DNA of 64,000 nucleotides from Thauera sedimentorum (GTDB lineage Bacteria; Pseudomonadota; Gammaproteobacteria; Burkholderiales; Rhodocyclaceae). Position numbers and translations under genes: made by a program. This document shows, one piece after another, positions 41,272-53,217 of this stretch. Where the stretch lies: contig NZ_JACTAH010000001.1 in NCBI RefSeq assembly GCF_014489115.1, forward strand, positions 744,001-808,000. Reading direction: 5' to 3'. Every line of letters begins with the position of its first letter. The stretch's first letter is position 1. The notes beneath the pieces were generated by a model. The model had not been told where the DNA came from and made no database searches. It saw only the letters and a program-made list of their open reading frames with translations.

Positions 41272-44082
41272 GTGATCCATGCCCAGACACATTCCCGCGC
41301 ACCCGCCGGCGGGCGCCGTCGCCCCGTCGCCGCCCTGATGATGGTGCTGCTCAGCGGCGCCTTGCTGGCGGGCTGCAGCGATTCGCCGGAGCAGATGCTG
41401 GACTCGGCGCGCGAGTACCTGGCCAAGGACGACCTCCAGGCCGCGAGCATCCAGCTCAAGAACGCCCTGCAGCAGAACGGCTCGCTGGCCGAGGCGCGCT
41501 TCCTGCTCGGCGAGGTCTATCTGCGACAGGACGACGTCCCGGCCGCGGTGAAGGAGCTGCAGCGCGCCGAGGAACTGGGCGTGCCGTCGGAGCGCGTCGC
41601 CCCGCTGCTGGCCGATGCGCTGGTGCGCTCGGCCGAGTTCGACCGGGTGATCCAGAAGTATGCCGAGCTGCGGCTCGCCGACCCGGCGGCCCAGGGACGC
41701 GTGTCTGCGGCGCTCGGCACCGCCTATCTGGCCAAGGCGCAGCTCGACCGCGCCCGGCAGACCTTCGAGTCGGCCACCGCCGCCGCGCCCGACGATCTCG
41801 ACGCCCGCCTGGGGCTGGCGCGCGTCAAGTTCTTCGCCAACGACCTGGACGGCGCCGAGCGCGAGCTGGCCCCGGTGCTGGAGAAGCACCCGAACAAGGC
41901 CGAGGCCTACGTGCTGCAGGCGCAGATCATGCTCGCACGCGACCAAGCCGACCGCGCGGTCGAGGCGCTCACCGCCGCGGTGCGCAGCCAGCCGGACTCG
42001 GCAAGCTATCGCTACGACCTCGTCACCCTGCTGCTGCGGCAGAACAAGGCCGAGGAGGCGAAGGCGCAGATCGAGGAGATGCGCCGCATCGCGCCCGACG
42101 CGCCGGCCACGCACTACCTGACGGCGCTGATCGCCCATCGCGAGGGCCGCGACGCGGAGGCGCGCGATGCCGTCCGCCTGGCCCTGCGCGGCGCCCCGGA
42201 CTTCCTTCCCGCACACATGCTCGCCGGCAGCGTGATGTACCGCCTGGGCGATCACGCGCAGGCCCAGCTCAGCCTCAACAAGGTGCTCGAACGGGTGCCG
42301 CGCCACCTGCAGGCCCGCCAGCTGCTCGCCATGTCGCTGCTGCAGAGCGCCCAGGCGGCGCGTGCGCTGGAAACCCTCAAGCCGCTGATCGACGCCGAAC
42401 CGCAGGACGCCCGCAGCCTGATGGTGATCGGCCAGGCGCTGCTCGCCAACGGCGAGTTCGAAGCGGCCGCCGACTATTTCTCCCGCGCCTCCTCCCAGGC
42501 GCCCGACAGCGCCGGTGCGCGCATGCGCTTGGGCATGGCGCGGATGGTCGGGGGGGATTCCGCCCAGGGTCTGGCCGACCTCGAGGCGGCGACCAACCTG
42601 GACGGCACCGGCATCCAGGCCGACGCCGCGCTGGTGCTGGCCCACCTGCGCGGACGGAACTACGACAAGGCGCTGGCCGCGGCCGACAAGATGCTGGAAC
42701 GTCACCCCGGCAACGCCGAAGCGCACAACCTCAAGGGCGGCGTGCACATGGCGCGGCGCGACATCGCCGCAGCGCGCGAGTCCTTCGAGACGGCGCTCAA
42801 GCTGCGGCCGGACATGCTGTCCGCCCTGGTGAACCTCGTGCGCATCGACGTCGGGGATGGCAAGCCGGAGGCCGCGCTCGGCCGTTTCGAAAGCTTCCTG
42901 GCCACCAATCCGGGCCATGTGGACGCAACGCTGGCCTTTGCCGAGTTCAAGAGCGCTTCCGGTGCGCCGGCGGGCGAAGTGCGCGCCTTGCTCGACCGGG
43001 CCGTCACCGCGGCGCCGGGCGCGCTCGGCCCCAAGCTCGCGCTGGTGCGCCACCTGCTGCGCCAGGGCGAGGCACGTCCTGCACTGTCGCTCGCGCAGGA
43101 GGCGGCCGCTGCGCATTCCGCCGATCCGGGCGCGCTCGGTGCCCTGGGCAGCGCCCAGCTTGCGGCTGGCGAACACCAGCAGGCGATCTCCACCTTCGGC
43201 CGGCTGGCTGCGCTGTTGCCGCGCTCGCCGGTGCCCCTGATCGACCTGGCAGCCGCGCAGGCCGCCGCCAAGGACCTGTCCGGCGCCGAGCAGAGCCTGC
43301 GCCGCGCCATCGGCCTGCAGCCGGCGAACGGACTTGCTCACGAGCGCCTGCAGGCGCTGCTGGTCGAGCAGCAGCGGCTGGACGATGCGCTGGCACTGGC
43401 GCGCGAGATGCAGGGCAAGCCCGCGCTGGCGCAGGCCGGCTTTGCCGCCGAAGGCGACATCCAGGCCCGTCGCGAAAACTGGGCCGCCGCGGTCGCCGCC
43501 TTCCAGCGCGCCGCGGCGGTAACGCCCAATGCCGAGGTCCAGGTGCGGCTCTACGGTGCGCTGCTGCGCGCCGGGCGCGCGGACGAGGCCGACCGCATGG
43601 CGGCTGACTGGATCCGTGCCCAGCCGCGCGACACCATGATGCGCACCCTGGTCGCCCAGCGCGCCATTGCGCAGAACCGCCTGCAGGACGCGCGCCGGCT
43701 GTACGAGGAGGCGCTGGCGGTCAACCCGGATGACGCGATGGTGCTGAACAACCTCGCCTGGGTCGAGGGCGAGCTCAAGGAACCGGGCGCGCTCGCCCGT
43801 GCCGAGCGTGCGCTGGCGCTGGCGCCGGATCATCCGGCCATCCTCGACACCCTCGGCACACTGCAGATCGCCGGCGGGGACAGCGAGAAAGGCTTGAAGA
43901 ACCTCCGGCGCGCGGTCGAACTGGCGCCGGATCTCGGCCCGCTGCGGCTGAACCTGGCGCGCGCCTACCTCAAGCTGGAGCGCAAGGCCGACGCCCGCGA
44001 GCAGCTCGACATCCTGCTGGGCAAGGTGCCCGCCGGTACGCCGGTGCACCGCGAAGCCACCGAGCTGCGTGCGGCACTCTAG
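41272..44082 (+). CDS. prsT: PEP-CTERM system TPR-repeat lipoprotein PrsT
   Basis: A 936-residue lipoprotein. The signal sequence ends in the lipobox LLAG-C35, so the mature protein is lipid-anchored, probably to the outer membrane facing the periplasm. The rest is built from about 20 TPR-type helical pairs, e.g. YLAKDDLQAASIQLKNALQQ and RRLYEEALAVNPDDAMVLNN. The GTG start gives a correct signal peptide; the same open frame continues upstream but there overlaps prsR in another frame and is not coding. Proposed role: scaffold in export or assembly of polysaccharide/PEP-CTERM proteins. Confidence 0.92.
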   Translation: MIHAQTHSRAPAGGRRRPVAALMMVLLSGALLAGCSDSPEQMLDSAREYLAKDDLQAASIQLKNALQQNGSLAEARFLLGEVYLRQDDVPAAVKELQRAEELGVPSERVAPLLADALVRSAEFDRVIQKYAELRLADPAAQGRVSAALGTAYLAKAQLDRARQTFESATAAAPDDLDARLGLARVKFFANDLDGAERELAPVLEKHPNKAEAYVLQAQIMLARDQADRAVEALTAAVRSQPDSASYRYDLVTLLLRQNKAEEAKAQIEEMRRIAPDAPATHYLTALIAHREGRDAEARDAVRLALRGAPDFLPAHMLAGSVMYRLGDHAQAQLSLNKVLERVPRHLQARQLLAMSLLQSAQAARALETLKPLIDAEPQDARSLMVIGQALLANGEFEAAADYFSRASSQAPDSAGARMRLGMARMVGGDSAQGLADLEAATNLDGTGIQADAALVLAHLRGRNYDKALAAADKMLERHPGNAEAHNLKGGVHMARRDIAAARESFETALKLRPDMLSALVNLVRIDVGDGKPEAALGRFESFLATNPGHVDATLAFAEFKSASGAPAGEVRALLDRAVTAAPGALGPKLALVRHLLRQGEARPALSLAQEAAAAHSADPGALGALGSAQLAAGEHQQAISTFGRLAALLPRSPVPLIDLAAAQAAAKDLSGAEQSLRRAIGLQPANGLAHERLQALLVEQQRLDDALALAREMQGKPALAQAGFAAEGDIQARRENWAAAVAAFQRAAAVTPNAEVQVRLYGALLRAGRADEADRMAADWIRAQPRDTMMRTLVAQRAIAQNRLQDARRLYEEALAVNPDDAMVLNNLAWVEGELKEPGALARAERALALAPDHPAILDTLGTLQIAGGDSEKGLKNLRRAVELAPDLGPLRLNLARAYLKLERKADAREQLDILLGKVPAGTPVHREATELRAAL

Positions 44083-44138
44083 CGCGGCGGTTCGCGGCGC
44101 GCGCACGGCACCCCAAACATCTATCGAGGAAGCGTCAC

Positions 44139-45422
<1,284 letters not shown>

Positions 45423-45503
45423 GCGTGGCTGCTAGAACGCAGTAAACCAATACCGCGAATGCCGAACCGCGCCCCGGGGGCGCGGAGCGGCCAGGGAGGG
45501 GCC

Positions 45504-46442
45504 ATGGACCGGAACCAGCCGGTGTGCCTGCATCGGACCCGCAGCCTGCTGTTCGTGCTGTGCGCCGCGGCCGCGCTCTGCACCAATGCCCATGCCGATG
45601 CACTCACCGAGGCCTTTGCCGCCCATGCCCGCTACCTGAGCAGCCGTGCGGTGGCCTACGAACATGGCGAGGGTGTCGTCCGCGATCCCGCGCGTGCCGC
45701 GGCGATGTACTGCGAGGCCGCCCGCCTGGGCGACGCCGAAGGCATGTACGCGCTGGGCTGGATGTACGCCAACGGGCGCGGCCTGCCGCGCAACGATGCC
45801 TATGCGGCGACGCTGTTCGCCATGGCGGCCTACCTGGGGCACGAGCACGCCGGGCGCATGAGCCGCTACACCGGCGACTATCTCGGCGAGGTGCCGGACT
45901 GCCTGCAACCGCCGCGCCACCTGCAGTACGCCGACCTGTGGGACCCGGGCCGCTTCCTGGCCACGCTCGACGCCCGGCGCCGGCCGGTTGCCGAACTGGT
46001 CACCGCGCTGGCGCCGGAGTACGGCGTCAGCCCGCGCCTGGCACTGGCGGTGGCGCTGGCCGAGTCCGCGCTCGATCCGCTGGCGCGCTCGCCGAAGAAC
46101 GCCATGGGCGTGATGCAGCTCATCCCCGCCACCGCCGAGCGTTTCGCGGTGCGCCAGCCCTGGGACCCGGAACAGAACATCCGCGGCGGGCTGCGCTACC
46201 TGCGCTGGCTGCTCGCCTACTTCCGCGGCGACGTCCGTCTGGCGGTGGCTGCCTACAACGCCGGCGAAGGCGCGGTGGACCGCCATGGCGGCGTACCGCC
46301 CTATCGCGAAACGCGCCAGTATGTCGACCGCGTGCTCGGCTTTGCCCAGCAGCGCGCGCATCCTTACGACGAGGAACTCGTCGCCCCCAGTCCCGCCGTC
46401 GCCGTGGCGCCGGTGGCCCGCCAGGAGGATCTCGCTCCATGA
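45504..46442 (+). CDS. Lytic transglycosylase with Sel1-like repeats
   Basis: A 312-residue periplasmic enzyme. A signal peptide is cleaved after AHA (about residue 32). Two Sel1/TPR-like repeats (ARAAAMYCEAARLGDAEGMY and the next) lie about 50-125. An SLT family 1 domain follows with catalytic E187 (ALAESALDPLARSP), GVMQLIPATAERF and AAYNAGEGAV. It cleaves peptidoglycan glycan chains. AGGGAGG precedes the ATG. It overlaps the protease gene (ATGA), so the two form a unit, possibly for opening the wall to an export machine. Confidence 0.88.
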   Translation: MDRNQPVCLHRTRSLLFVLCAAAALCTNAHADALTEAFAAHARYLSSRAVAYEHGEGVVRDPARAAAMYCEAARLGDAEGMYALGWMYANGRGLPRNDAYAATLFAMAAYLGHEHAGRMSRYTGDYLGEVPDCLQPPRHLQYADLWDPGRFLATLDARRRPVAELVTALAPEYGVSPRLALAVALAESALDPLARSPKNAMGVMQLIPATAERFAVRQPWDPEQNIRGGLRYLRWLLAYFRGDVRLAVAAYNAGEGAVDRHGGVPPYRETRQYVDRVLGFAQQRAHPYDEELVAPSPAVAVAPVARQEDLAP

Positions 46443-47224
46443 CCGTCCCGTTTTCCCTGCGGCGCCGCGCCGTGCTTCATGGCAGCCTGGCGCTCGGCAC
46501 GGTGCTCGCCGCGCCGTCGCTGTGCGCCGAACTGGTGGAGGCGGTGCCGCGCATCCGCCCCTCGGTGGTCGCCGTCGGCACCTACATGCCCAACCGCAAT
46601 CCCGCCTTCCGCTTCCTCGGCACCGGCTTCGCGGTAGGCGACGGTCGGCTGATCGCCACCAATGCACACGTCGTCCCCGAGGTGCTAGACAGCGAGCGCA
46701 TGGAGGTGGTCGCCATCGCCATGGCGAGCGGGCAGACCGGCGTGGTGCGGCGCGCCGAGCGGGTGGCCTCCGACAAGGAGCATGACCTGGCGGTGCTGCG
46801 GATCGAGGGCGCCGCGCTGCCCGCGCTCGAACTGGCGCCGAACGATGGCGTGCGCGAAGGCCAGAGCATAGCGTTCACCGGCTTTCCCATCGGCAACGCG
46901 CTGGGCCTGTCGCCGGTCACCCACCGCGGGATCGTCTCGGCCATCACCCCGATCGGCATCCCCCAGGCCAACGCGCGCGACCTCAATCCCGCGCTGATCC
47001 GCCGCCTGTCCGGCGAACGCTTCGAGATCTATCAACTCGACGCCACCGCGTATCCGGGCAACAGCGGCAGCCCGGTGTTCGACCCGGGAAGCGGACAGAT
47101 CATCGGTGTCATCAACATGGTGTTCGTCAAGCGCACCAAGGAAAGCGTGCTCAGCGACCCTTCGGGGATCAGCTATGCGATTCCTGTGACCTACCTGCGC
47201 GCGATGCTGCAGGGTCTGCGCTGA
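46439..47224 (+). CDS. Trypsin-like periplasmic serine protease
   Basis: A 261-residue protease of the S1C/HtrA type without a PDZ domain. A twin-Arg-rich N-region (SLRRRAVLHGSLALGTVLAA) and a signal peptide ending near SLCA are visible. The triad is H77 (TNAHVV), D116 (EHDLAVLR) and S209 (PGNSGSPVF). It is coupled to the lytic transglycosylase by a 4-bp overlap. Substrate unknown; quality control or processing of envelope proteins is plausible. Confidence 0.88.
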   Translation: MTVPFSLRRRAVLHGSLALGTVLAAPSLCAELVEAVPRIRPSVVAVGTYMPNRNPAFRFLGTGFAVGDGRLIATNAHVVPEVLDSERMEVVAIAMASGQTGVVRRAERVASDKEHDLAVLRIEGAALPALELAPNDGVREGQSIAFTGFPIGNALGLSPVTHRGIVSAITPIGIPQANARDLNPALIRRLSGERFEIYQLDATAYPGNSGSPVFDPGSGQIIGVINMVFVKRTKESVLSDPSGISYAIPVTYLRAMLQGLR

Positions 47225-47254
47225 GCCGCGCCGGCAAGTCATGCGGCAGGGCGA

Positions 47255-47289
47255 CAAAAAAACCGCAGGGCGCGGGCCGTGCGGTTTTC
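47255..47289. terminator. Two-way terminator between the protease gene and tRNA-Arg
   Basis: AAAACCGCA and TGCGGTTTT pair across a GC-rich loop; the minus strand then runs into TTTTTTT and the plus strand into TTTTCTTTT. It can end both converging transcripts. Confidence 0.8.
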
Positions 47290-47295
47290 TTTTCG

Positions 47296-47370
47296 TGGTC
47301 CCCTCGGCAGGAATCGAACCTGCATCTGCCGCTTAGGAGGCGGCCGTTCTATCCATTGAACTACGAGGAG
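47296..47370 (-). tRNA. tRNA-Arg (anticodon CCU)
   Basis: Acceptor stem CTCCTCG/CGAGGGG with one G-U pair, anticodon loop CTCCTAA, T-loop GTTCGATTC and an encoded CCA. 75 bases. Confidence 0.93.
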
Positions 47371-47381
47371 AGGCCGGCATT

Positions 47382-49523
47382 CTAGCGGTTCGGGGCGTCC
47401 GGACCAAGCGTGCCGTCGTTCCGCGCCTCGGTCTGCGCAGCGCGCGGCTGCAGCACGGACGCCACTTCGGTGGGCGGAGGAGGAGCCGGTTCCGTGGGGG
47501 CTTCCTTGAGCGGCGGCAGGATGAAATCCTGCGGGCGCGTGAGCAGCCGGGTGAGCACCAGGCGTACCAGCACGCGAGCGTTGGCAAAGGTGATGCGCCG
47601 CGCGCGCATGGCCACGTAGAGGGTCAGCGAGAAGCTGACCGCCAGGTTCACCAGGCCGATGCCGGCTACCCCGCCTGCGGCCAGCGCCACCATCTGCCAG
47701 CTCATGGCGAAGTCCAGCCCGGTTGCGGCATAGCCCACATAGGCCGAGGAGAAGGCGATGTGGCGGATGTCCAGCGGCAGGCCGAACAGCATGCCCAGCG
47801 CGGCGGCCCCACCGAGCAGGAAGCCGAAGAAGAAGTTGCCGGCCAGCGCGCCGAGGTTGTTCTCCACGTAGCCCGCCACCCGCGCGAGGCGGGCTTCGCC
47901 CAGCAGGCGGCGCGCCCAGCGCAGCTGGCGCAGGCGCTGCGGCACGCGGTTGTAGGCGGAGAGATTGTCGTAGTAGCCGGCGATCAGGCCGGAGAGGAAC
48001 AGGCACACGCCGGCGACAGCGGCAAAGAACAGCGCGCCGCCGCGCGGGTCGACCTCGTCCAGCAGGGTCAGTGCCTTGGTGGCGTCGACGAAGGCTTCGC
48101 CGCTCAGTGTCTGGATGCCCAGGGCGATCAGCATGGCCACCGGCACCGCGAGCCCGACGTTGCCGAGAATGGCCGCGAACTGGCTGCGCACCGTGCGGGC
48201 GATGAGGTCGGCGAGGTTCTCCAGGTTGCGCGACTTGCCCTTGGTTTCACCGATGGAGGCGGCGATGGCGTTGGCGGTCATTGCCGGCTGCTTGGTGGCC
48301 ACTGTGCCGCCGAGGATATGGATCAGCACGAAGCCGAGGCCGTAGTTGAGGCAGAAGGTCAGCGCCTCGTTGAGGGGGGCGAAGCCCTGGTCGTGCAGCA
48401 CCAGCTTGAAGGCGGCCATCAGGGCGATGATGAAGCCGCCCACCGCGGCCGAGCCCAGCATGCCGAAGTATTCGCTGCGACTGGTGGTGATGTAGTGCTC
48501 GCCGGTCTTGCTGGCGCTTTCGGTCATGCGCAGCGACAGCAGCTCGACGTTCTGCCCCCAGTAGTCGGAGAGCTTGTTCTTGCGGCATTCGGCATGCACC
48601 AGCTGCTTGAACAGCGCCACCAGCTGCGGCGTAATCGTGTGCACGCTGCGTTCCTGGTGCAGGCGGCGCAGCAGGTCGAGCAGGTGGGCCATGCGGTCCA
48701 GGTGCTGGCGCAGGCGTTCGAGCTTGAAGGTGAGGGTGAGGCTGGTGCCGATCTTGGTGGCCCTGCGGCGCACGCGCTGCAGCACCTCGCCGCACTGGTC
48801 GAGCATCACGGTGAGGTGGCGCTCGTCTTCCAGCGGCATGGCCGGGTCGCTCCACCACGTACGGTAATGGGCGAGATAGGCGAGCACTTCCTCGTTCTGC
48901 GCGATGAAGGGCGATTCATGCTCCTCCAGCGTCGGGTCGATGCGCACCAGCTCCGGGTCCAGGCCGATGGCCGAGACGTGGTAGGACAGGATGCGCAGGC
49001 CCTCGATCAGCTCCTCCAGCGCGTCCGGTACCTTGCCGTCCACCTCGGCCGCGACCGGCGCGGCGGCGGGGTCGTCGGCGGCAAGCAGGCGGTCGAGGAA
49101 GGCCACCCATTCCTCATCGGGAATCGCCCGCACCCACAGTTCGTCGTCCGTGCGGTGAAAGACCACGCTCAGCAGGTCCTTCATGTAGGCGGTGTCGACC
49201 ACTTCCGGCAGCAGGCGGCCGGAGATGCGCCGCGCGGTCTCGGAGAAGAAGCCGGTGGACGGCAGCAGGCCCGAGGCCACGTACATGGACACCTGCTTGC
49301 GTTCGCGCACCAGGCCCAACAGCGCGTCGCGCAGGCGGGCGCGCAGGTCCTGCCGGTGGTCGATCAGCTTTGCCAGCTCCTGCAGGTTCTGCAGCGCACG
49401 CGCGGTGTCGTGCGCCCGGCGCGGACGCAGGCGATCGACCAGCGCCACCCATGCTGCGATCTGGTCGCGGGCGGGGTCGCCGAACTGTTGCAGGATGCTT
49501 GCAAAGTCTTGTTTCAAAGGCAT
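47382..49523 (-). CDS. PF10136 'site-specific recombinase' family membrane protein
   Basis: A 713-residue protein. The N-terminal ~330 residues are helical and soluble (QELAKLIDHRQDLRARLRD); the C-terminal half has six or more transmembrane helices (GGFIIALMAAFKLVL, FFFGFLLGGAAALGMLFGL). It matches the Gcr-like family named site-specific recombinase from Neisseria. No tyrosine- or serine-recombinase motif is visible, and the membrane character makes a recombinase activity doubtful. Its real function is open. Confidence 0.75.
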   Translation of the reverse strand: MPLKQDFASILQQFGDPARDQIAAWVALVDRLRPRRAHDTARALQNLQELAKLIDHRQDLRARLRDALLGLVRERKQVSMYVASGLLPSTGFFSETARRISGRLLPEVVDTAYMKDLLSVVFHRTDDELWVRAIPDEEWVAFLDRLLAADDPAAAPVAAEVDGKVPDALEELIEGLRILSYHVSAIGLDPELVRIDPTLEEHESPFIAQNEEVLAYLAHYRTWWSDPAMPLEDERHLTVMLDQCGEVLQRVRRRATKIGTSLTLTFKLERLRQHLDRMAHLLDLLRRLHQERSVHTITPQLVALFKQLVHAECRKNKLSDYWGQNVELLSLRMTESASKTGEHYITTSRSEYFGMLGSAAVGGFIIALMAAFKLVLHDQGFAPLNEALTFCLNYGLGFVLIHILGGTVATKQPAMTANAIAASIGETKGKSRNLENLADLIARTVRSQFAAILGNVGLAVPVAMLIALGIQTLSGEAFVDATKALTLLDEVDPRGGALFFAAVAGVCLFLSGLIAGYYDNLSAYNRVPQRLRQLRWARRLLGEARLARVAGYVENNLGALAGNFFFGFLLGGAAALGMLFGLPLDIRHIAFSSAYVGYAATGLDFAMSWQMVALAAGGVAGIGLVNLAVSFSLTLYVAMRARRITFANARVLVRLVLTRLLTRPQDFILPPLKEAPTEPAPPPPTEVASVLQPRAAQTEARNDGTLGPDAPNR

Positions 49524-49632
49524 TTTCAGATGTTGCGGGCGGGGTGATGCTGCGCTGCATTATCACCTATCCGGGCGACGATGGTAGCAGACCGGTAGAA
49601 TCGCGCTCTTTCCGTTACACGCGCCGAAACCG

Positions 49633-51549
<1,917 letters not shown>

Positions 51550-51561
51550 CAAGGCCCGCGT

Positions 51562-51637
51562 GTAGGAGCGGCCTTGGCCGCGATTGCCGAGTTGATACAT
51601 CGCCCGAGCGCCGCATCGCGGCCAAGGCCGCTCCTAC
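51562..51637. repeat. REP-like inverted pair (BIME-like), copy 2
   Basis: A 23-base unit beginning GTAGGAGCGGCCTTGGCCGC (51562-51584) recurs inverted at 51615-51637 with a 30-base spacer. It is the same family as the pair near 15.4 kb but with paired changes that keep the inner palindrome (GCGGCC-TT-GGCCGC). It lies between convergent uup and the GIDE gene and contains the latter's stop codon. Confidence 0.8.
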
Positions 51638-52542
51638 GCGCGGAACGCGCCAAGCAGGCCGAACCACGCGGTGGCTGCCGCCGAGCCGAAGAACACCGCG
51701 AGATGGAACACCGCCCACCAGCGGTAGCGCCGCGCGATGCGCGCCGGGTCGAGGTCGGAGATCAGGTACAGGCGGCGGCCTTCGGGCTTGCGCATCAGGT
51801 GGGCTTCGGCCGCGGCCAGCAGTTCGCGCTGCTGGCGGCTCACCTCCCGGCGCGCCTGGGCGCGGGCCAGTTCCCATTCCTTGAGGTCGATCTCGCCGTT
51901 GCCGTCCAGGTCGAAGCGGGCGAGCAGGCCGGCATGGTCGCGCTTCCACTCCGCCAGCAGTTCGGAGACCTGACGCGAGCTGTCGAGATCGGGGGAGATG
52001 CTGCCCAGGGTGCTGAACTCGCCCAGCACGTAAACCGGGTCGCGGTCGATCAGCGCCCACTGGATGTGCTGGCGGTCGCCGACCTTGAACACGTCGCGCC
52101 GGCGCACCAGCATCTCGGCGCCCTCCGGGTCCACCGCGCAGACGCCGCTGCCGTCGTCGAGCAGGAAGGATGCATCGCTCTCCACCGTGGCGACATGGCG
52201 CCACTTGCCGTCCGCCGCGCGCTCACGGGTGACCACCCGGTACCACAGCACCGGCAGGCCGTTGGCCGGCGAGCGCAGCGGCGCACCGTCCAGCGGCCGG
52301 CCGCGGCCGCGCAGTTCGGTATAGCCCTGCGCGGCGGAGGCGACGCGGGCGGTGGGGGTGTCGAGGATCAGCCGGGCGTGGCGCACCGAGCGCAGCCAGC
52401 CGTAGAGGCCGGTGCCGAGCAGCAGGGCGAGGGCGGCCACGGTGCCGGCGCCCCGGTCGAGCGTCAGCGCGAGGCCGACCAGGCCGAGTTGCAGGGCCGG
52501 CAGGCCGGCGTTGGCCAGGTCGCGGCGCAGGCGGACGAGCAT
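51634..52542 (-). CDS. GIDE-like membrane protein with EF-hand
   Basis: A 302-residue protein. N-terminal hydrophobic helices (residues ~13-45) precede a GIDE-like beta domain (LPVLWYRVVTRERAADGKW ... GSGVCAVDPEGAEML). One canonical EF-hand follows, DLDGNGEIDLKEWE, with all calcium-ligand positions filled, and a C-terminal transmembrane helix (about 275-297). It follows lemA by 16 bp; LemA-GIDE pairs are common. Known GIDE domains occur in mitochondrial E3 ligases; no RING is present here. The stop codon lies in a REP-like arm. Confidence 0.75.
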   Translation of the reverse strand: MLVRLRRDLANAGLPALQLGLVGLALTLDRGAGTVAALALLLGTGLYGWLRSVRHARLILDTPTARVASAAQGYTELRGRGRPLDGAPLRSPANGLPVLWYRVVTRERAADGKWRHVATVESDASFLLDDGSGVCAVDPEGAEMLVRRRDVFKVGDRQHIQWALIDRDPVYVLGEFSTLGSISPDLDSSRQVSELLAEWKRDHAGLLARFDLDGNGEIDLKEWELARAQARREVSRQQRELLAAAEAHLMRKPEGRRLYLISDLDPARIARRYRWWAVFHLAVFFGSAAATAWFGLLGAFRA

Positions 52543-52558
52543 GCGGAGGCGGGCCGGC

Positions 52559-53134
52559 TCAGGCGCCCAACAGCGCCTTCATGTCCACGTCGGCCTTCTC
52601 GGCGGCGGCAAAGCGCAGCAACGGCTGGGCGGCATAGCCGAACAGGCGGGCGACGAGGATGTCCGGGAATTGCTCGATGCGGATGTTGTGCACATTGACC
52701 GATTCGTTGTACCACTCGCGCCGGTCGGCGATGGCGTTCTCCAGCGCGGTGATGCGGCTGGCGAGCTGCATGAAGTGCTCGTTGGCCTTCAGCTCCGGGT
52801 AGGCCTCCACCACGGCGAATATCTGCCCCAGACCAGTGCGCAGCTGCGCCTCGGCGGCGCCCAGCGCGGGCACGTCATGGGCTTCGCGGGCCTGCGAGAC
52901 GCGGGCCCGCGCCTCGGTGACGCGCAGCAGGGTGTCCTGCTCGAACTGCTTGTAGTGGCGGCACACCTCGACCAGCTTGGGCAGTTCGTCGTGGCGCTGC
53001 TTGAGCAGCACGTCGATGTTCGACCAGGCGCGCGCCACGTTGTGCTTGAGCCGCACCAGGCCGTTGTAGATCAGCACGCCGTAGACCAGCAGCACCGCCA
53101 GCGCAGCCCACAGCAGGGCGGCCGAAACGCTCAT
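52559..53134 (-). CDS. lemA: LemA family protein
   Basis: A 191-residue protein with one N-terminal transmembrane helix (about 5-27) and a long helical domain: YNGLVRLKHNVARAWSNIDV, LLKQRHDELPKLVEV and the C-terminal YNESVNVHNIRIEQFPDILV are the family signatures. Function poorly known; in many bacteria it is paired with GIDE or TPM-domain proteins, as here. ATG chosen for the family-like MSVSAALLW start. Confidence 0.92.
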   Translation of the reverse strand: MSVSAALLWAALAVLLVYGVLIYNGLVRLKHNVARAWSNIDVLLKQRHDELPKLVEVCRHYKQFEQDTLLRVTEARARVSQAREAHDVPALGAAEAQLRTGLGQIFAVVEAYPELKANEHFMQLASRITALENAIADRREWYNESVNVHNIRIEQFPDILVARLFGYAAQPLLRFAAAEKADVDMKALLGA

Positions 53135-53164
53135 GACTGTATCCTCCCCTCCGTCGGGCCGCAT

Positions 53165-53194
53165 CTTATACTCAAACAGCTTGCATAAGACCAA
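53165..53194 (-). promoter_or_regulatory. Probable lemA promoter
   Basis: On the minus strand TTGGTC and TATAAG are 18 bp apart, 30 bp upstream of the lemA start, in the 83-bp gap shared with the divergent MFS gene. Confidence 0.35.
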
Positions 53195-53217
53195 CGATCC
53201 CCCGAACGAGCCGCAAC

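Noticed and set aside
38426..44106. Two very long minus-strand frames opposite prsK/prsR/prsT
   Set aside because: No signal, domain or ribosome site; plus-strand genes are certain.
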